The position numbers were made by a program, and so were the translations under genes. 64,000 nt of DNA from Riptortus pedestris (taxonomy: Eukaryota > Arthropoda > Insecta > Hemiptera > Alydidae). Of the stretch, positions 59,486 to 64,000 are shown piece after piece. The stretch covers positions 210,897,001 to 210,961,000 of the forward strand of contig CM032228.1 of NCBI GenBank assembly GCA_019009955.1. The letters are read 5' to 3'. Positions within the stretch are counted from its first letter, which is position 1. Each line of letters starts with the position of its first letter. The notes under the pieces are model-generated. The model saw only the letters and a list, made by a program, of their open reading frames with translations. It was not told where the DNA came from and did no database searches.

Positions 59486-59620
59486 TCTCTCTCTTCTCTC
59501 TCTCTCTCTCTTCCCCCCCTCTCCCTCTCTCTCTCTCTCTCCCCACCCCCTCTTCCTCTCCCCCTCTCTCTCTCTCTCTCTCTCTCCCTCTCTCCCTCCC
59601 CCCTCACCCCCTACTTCCTG
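59209..59620. repeat. (CT)n microsatellite complex
   Basis: Two long CT tracts (about 59209-59320 and 59425-59480) and further interrupted C/T blocks to about 59610, separated by about 100 bp of unique sequence. The Ser/Leu and Arg/Glu frames across it are composition artefacts. Confidence 0.96.
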
Positions 59621-60291
59621 AAGCTCCCCAATTTTAATTCAGTTTTCAAGTCAAATCACACATTTGATAAAGCCTAAATTCGTTAAAGCACAGAATCACA
59701 CCTTTGTATGTTTGTTATTTTGGGATGAATTACTCTTCAAAATTATTGAAGTTTAAATCTCTTTGATATTCAGCTTGGTGCTGTTTCTGTTAGCCTACCC
59801 CATTGGATCCATGGAAGCACAGAACAAGTGAAAATGTGGGCTTTAAGGGCTGTGAGGTTTCTCTTACCTTCTGCATGGAATAGCATCGAGTTCGAAATGT
59901 AAAGGGATTTTATTTGAGCCAAGCCTCAGTATGTTGTAACTAAATTCATTAACGTAAGTAATGGTAAATAAATAAAACGGTGGCTCAGCTAAATACCCCT
60001 GTTACCTTATGTTTTCACCTAGGAGTGAGTAATATAATACATGATAATATTTACGGGCAATTAACAAATGTGTATTTTGCTAGTTTCTTTTGGGTCTTTT
60101 GATAGTGATTCGTTCATAATATAAAAATAACACGTATAATAATAATACTCCTATTTCTGGTGTAATGAGTCGCTTATTTGTATGTCTTCAGTTTAGGAAG
60201 GTAAAAATCCTTAATCGTAAAGGACTTATTTCGCCAATTAATTTACTAGTGCTCCTTGAGCCCTTGAGTTACTGAGTATTATGGAGTAAAC
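59621..60291. other. No gene recognised
   Basis: AT-rich unique sequence. Confidence 0.5.
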
Positions 60292-60570
60292 AAAATAAAT
60301 TCCTTCCTTGGAATATTCAATAAAAAACAATGTTTATTCTGAAAGGAATTAAATTATATTTATCCGGAAAGGTAATCTTTTGTTACAATTTCCTAATCAT
60401 CGCGAAAACAATTTATGTTCTAAAAATAAATTCCTTTCTTGCAATATTCAATACGGTACAAAAAGAATTTTATTCCGTAAATAAGTTCTTTTATTGCAAT
60501 ATTCAAAACATCGCGAAAGCAATTTATATTCTGAAAATAAATTCCTTCCTTGTAATATTTTATTTATCTA
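60292..60570. repeat. Diverged minisatellite with units of roughly 55-65 bp
   Basis: The motif AAATAAATTCCTTCCTTG(G/T)AATATT recurs with variation at about 60292, 60424, 60478 and 60535. CATCGCGAAA(A/G)CAATTTAT occurs twice (about 60398 and 60509). Units are diverged, so this is an old tandem repeat. Confidence 0.75.
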
Positions 60571-61050
60571 CTCAGGGAAATCACTAAAAAAATGTAAATG
60601 TTAATGCAAGTAGTAAGCTAACTTATGACCTGAAAATATTTTTCACTGAGCGTATAAAATTTTTTGTTATAAGCATAAGATTGCAGACCGGGTCAATAAT
60701 TCTCTCCAGGAGGGCTGTATAAAATATATCAATTAAAATAAAGTAAAAAAAAATCAAGTAAAACATTGGTTAATATATAACTAAAATGATAAATTCTTTA
60801 ATATTCATGTTCAATAGTTTTATTTTTTATTTAAATACAAATAGACATTTTGGATAATGATTATTGCTTTTAATTTAACCTAATTTAAATTTCTTAACTA
60901 CTGTAAGGCGTGATTCTGTTTTTATTTTGTCTTAGTTATTTATAAATTGTTGATACTCTGGACTTATCGTAAATACTTTAAGGCAAAAGTTAGTGATCAC
61001 TATTTTACCATATTCTAGTACCATCACTTATAGCTTGAATGGATAAAAAT
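60571..61050. other. No feature recognised
   Basis: AT-rich. Confidence 0.5.
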
Positions 61051-61471
61051 GTCCGTCACGCAGGGGCTGCGTAAACTAAGCAGATTTCCCACGTGAAGTT
61101 TTACAATAGAGAAATTTCACGAGAGCGGAGCAGTTAAGGAAACGGCCGATCTAGGCTTTTGGCGGGAGTCACTCGTCCATATTTAATAAAAATGCAAATA
61201 TCTCGGTTAATATTCATGATAGAGAATAAATGTATATAACAATATTTATAGTACATTTAATGTACAATAAGATTGATTCTGTACAATTTTTGGATCCGAC
61301 GTATAGTAACGGAGATATTTCGAATTTTCGTAAATCCTCCCCTCTAAACTCCCCCTCTCACTGGTTCGGTTTCAGCCGTTAACGAACTTAGTCTTTTTTT
61401 TTACATAAAATGACTAAATATCGAGTTTGGTATCGGTCAAACAAAAATTGCTACCGCTAGAGCGGTAACAG

Positions 61472-61512
<41 letters not shown>

Positions 61513-61638
61513 CAGTTTTGAACGGACCTCATTTTCGTCATCTACTAGGTAGGATCGACGGACATTTGTTGAAAAATTTCGAAAATTCCGTCATGAGTAC
61601 AACCTCAATAGCTGATTTCCCTCAAGGGAAATATGCTA
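61051..61638 (-). mobile_element. Family B element B11, full length
   Basis: Best complete copy. Reading plus, it has GTCCGTCACGCAGG with the hairpin, AGCAGATTTCCC (subterminal repeat), the conserved middle, CCGCTAGAGCGGTAACAGAC, a TA tract (about 61475-61510), GAACGGACCTCATTTTCGTC, and the 5' end at 61638 (complement TAGCATATTTCCCTTGAGGG). Length about 590 bp. The 12-bp inverted repeat carries one mismatch at the 5' end. Confidence 0.83.
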
Positions 61639-63014
61639 AAATGTATCTCCGAAATGTGACTAGAGTTAATCTGCTTTAAAATGTGGGGAGGGGGGGGGGC
61701 GGATGAAAAATCTCTATAAAATCATGTCTACCAGTTTATTTGTCACTCTCGTTGTTTAACGTCACAATATAACGCATCTTCAGGGGTTAGGATGTGACTG
61801 CCTTAGTTATGAGGTAAATCAAACCTCTCTGTATGAATGATTAACTTTGAAGGTCCATCTTGTGGAATTTTAATGTTTCTTTTAGTAGTCTTAATTTTAA
61901 TGGTTTTAATTTCATTGTTTATTTTAATAGTTTTGGTCTAATTAATAGTATTAATTTGGATATTTATTGGATAATAGTTAGTTTGAATAATTTGATAAAA
62001 AATGGAGGGGTTGAAACAGGGAATATAAATGAAAAAAAATTGAAAAGAAATATTGATAAAATAAAATGACAGAATAAATAAAGAGAAAAAAGGTAAAATG
62101 GGAATTAAAAAAAACCTTCGTAGTGTGCATGTGTCTGCGATTTCCCATGGTCAGGGTACTCCAATACGGTGCGATAATTGTTGGGCATTGATGACCTTGC
62201 TGTTTTTGGCCGAAATGCAGCAAACAAACATCTCGTGGGACGTAAATCATGTTGAAATCAGTGAACCTGATTTTTTTTGTCATCTCTTGCCAATCCAATC
62301 TTCCAATGCATTCCTTTAATTATATTAGAATTTTAGTTCAAATGTTGCTTTTATATTATTAATATAGTAATAACATTACATATTTAAACCTTTAATTCGT
62401 AAGATATAAAATCACTAGAGAAAAGTTAGAGAGGTGTGCGTAAAAGCGCCGAGTATTGTAGTGGTGAGTGCGGGGCTCTCATTCCCTTGTACACCTCAGT
62501 GGCCTTTGTCCCACCTTCCCCTATTGTCTCTTCTTGACTGAGGGCACTCTTCCTTCTAGGGCTGTTTTATTCTATAGCTGCCCTACAAGAAAGAAGTTTA
62601 CTAAAGCTCTCTGTCATTGTGTCCACTCTTGTTAGACATAGTAAATTACTAACTGTCCAGCCTTATAAAATATTACATTTAGAAAAGTAAGTCATTTCTT
62701 TTCCAACAAGTTGTAACCAAATTTATTATCTTATACCACCACGTGAGTATCTTGCAAATTAGTTTGGAATCAATAATTTACTCATGAAGTTTACTGGTGT
62801 GGGGCGATTGTGACCTAAATTTGTTTTGTTTTTTAAAAAAAATAACACAACAAAAACGTCACCTTTCTTTATCGACAGAAAGATGAGCTGTTAGCTCGTT
62901 GGTTGATCATCTGATATCTGACATAAATAAATGTTCAACCTTCGAGTTTAGATCTTTTTTAGTTTTTATTTCCACAAAACAATTCTTATGCGGATATAGA
63001 GGTTAATGATTCAA
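61639..63014. other. No gene recognised; GC-richer island
   Basis: 62115-62300 is distinctly GC-richer than its flanks, with open frames on both strands. I recognise neither translation and there is no splice context, so no gene is called. The remainder is AT-rich, with a G-run near 61690. Confidence 0.45.
62882..62955 (+). repeat. Possible decayed tRNA-like sequence
   Basis: TTAGCTCGTTGGTTGATCAT resembles a tRNA A box region, and CCTTCGAGTTTAG about 45 bp later resembles a B box, followed by a T6 run (pol III stop-like). The stems do not pair convincingly, so it is at best a pseudogene or SINE head. Confidence 0.33.
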
Positions 63015-63180
63015 TTCAATTAAATTATTTATTAATGTCCACTTTCTGCTACTAAGGCTAATTGGGACGGGTTCTCTACAGGTTACCACCCTATTCAAGC
63101 CGAGGTGGGACTAAGGATTTTATTTAGTGAATTCCGACACTAAATAAATTCCTATTGCCCAGGGCTAGGCCTCAATCAAA
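63015..63180 (-). mobile_element. tRNA-derived SINE, copy S3
   Basis: Same body as S1, reversed (CACTTTCTGCTACTAAGGCT and the GACTAAGGATTTTATTTAGT block). The B box region is decayed (TTGATTGAGGCC). Confidence 0.65.
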
Positions 63181-64000
63181 CAACCGTTTTAAAATGTTAT
63201 AAACGAATCTCAAATTAATAAATAACTTTAAAGGAACATTTATTTATGCATTGCTGCCAAACGATCAACCTATGTACATGAACATACAGACTTCAGGGCT
63301 ACAATTATCTGCACTTTCTATGAAATTGTTTATTAATTAGTGACCTTATAGACTATAGATTTGAGGAACACAAAGAGTCAGGATCATAGGTCTTTGAAGA
63401 TGTGAGTACTATGTTTTACACACACACACACCACACGTACGTGCGTAGGTGCATACGCGCACACACATTGATTCGTATTATTTGTCTTCATAATAAGAAG
63501 GTTTTAATATATTTACCAAGTCCCGTTAAACTTTAGTTGGTATGAAGCCAACTGTCCATCTGACGACTAAGGAGTCGTAATAGTTCACCACTCATTCGCA
63601 CATTAGGAGCTTTGATCGTTGATTGATATGATGGGAAGAAGAAGGAACTTAAGTATTTAACGCCTGTTTGTTCAAATTAGATTTTTTGTTTGTTTTGTTT
63701 TTGTAAGAGAACTTTTTTTTGACACGAATTTGAAGCAAAAATAATTAGAAATAATAGAAAAAATGAGTTCATGCTCGTTTGCGAGACTTAGTTTGGAGCA
63801 TAACAATAAGAAAGAACCATAGAATGGTCGTTTTTTAAATACATTTGCTGCTTTCCAAAATTTGCAAAAAAACTCGTTGGAATAGGATTGCATGGTTAGA
63901 ATGCATATTGGCCGAAGAGGTTTTCCTTAAGATCTAAAACTTCTAAGTTGATTCAGAGGATGGTTTTTGAAGTTTCAACATTTATGTTTTTTCTATAAAT
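63181..64000. other. No gene recognised; short (CA)n
   Basis: AT-rich with an interrupted CA repeat at about 63418-63470. No features beyond that. Confidence 0.55.

Noticed and set aside
59047..59621. Frames of 105-144 codons rich in Ser/Leu
   Set aside because: They run through the CT microsatellite. The unique part alone shows no recognisable protein.
62440..62600. tRNA-like A box (GTAGTGGTGAGTG)
   Set aside because: No B box at the proper distance and no cloverleaf pairing.

Overview
The window is AT-rich, intron-bearing, repeat-dominated nuclear DNA of an arthropod, most likely an insect. The evidence is a spliced UDP-glycosyltransferase (UGT) gene of insect layout, decayed LINE, hAT and Ty3/gypsy copies, tRNA-derived SINEs and long TA and CT microsatellites. 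There are no bacterial operons, rRNA genes or CRISPR arrays. I cannot name the species.

Only one host gene is convincing. It is the 3' part of a UGT on the minus strand, made of four exons at 17714-21699 that encode the C-terminal 301 residues. They carry the UGT signature, one membrane anchor and a lysine-rich ER-retention tail. One intron is of the rare GC-AG class. I find no N-terminal exons in the window.

Most of the remaining recognisable sequence belongs to two non-coding families that I read as non-autonomous rolling-circle transposons. Family A resembles a Helitron. Its 3' end has a GC hairpin followed by CTAG, its centre is a variable number of about 299-bp tandem monomers, and its copies abut TA microsatellites. 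Family B resembles a Helentron or DINE-1-type element. It has a 12-bp inverted repeat at the 5' end and another just inside a 3' hairpin, with a TA microsatellite in the middle.

Layout: 1-14413 is a cluster of about ten family A copies in head-to-tail, 3'-to-3' and 5'-to-5' arrangement, and includes a nearly perfect palindrome at the left edge. 14414-15968 is an internally deleted Ty3/gypsy element with its 3' LTR. 17565-21699 is the UGT gene, with a family A element nested inside a family B element in its longest intron. 22525-22915 is a decayed coding repeat. 23300-23799 is a striking perfect 16-bp C15A array. 23800-64000 is mostly non-coding, with a LINE reverse-transcriptase fragment (27.0 kb), a GTF2IRD2-like hAT relic (30.4-31.4 kb), two foldback elements (36.8 and 43.2 kb), RNase H-type LINE fragments (39.7 and 55.0 kb), a well-bounded hAT element with an 8-bp target duplication (44.0-45.7 kb), further A and B copies, a tRNA-derived SINE family (51.4, 56.3 and 63.0 kb), a large CT microsatellite (59.2 kb) and a minisatellite (60.3 kb).

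The most interesting structure is the coupling of the two families: B supplies TA microsatellites and A sits inside them, giving nested and palindromic arrays.
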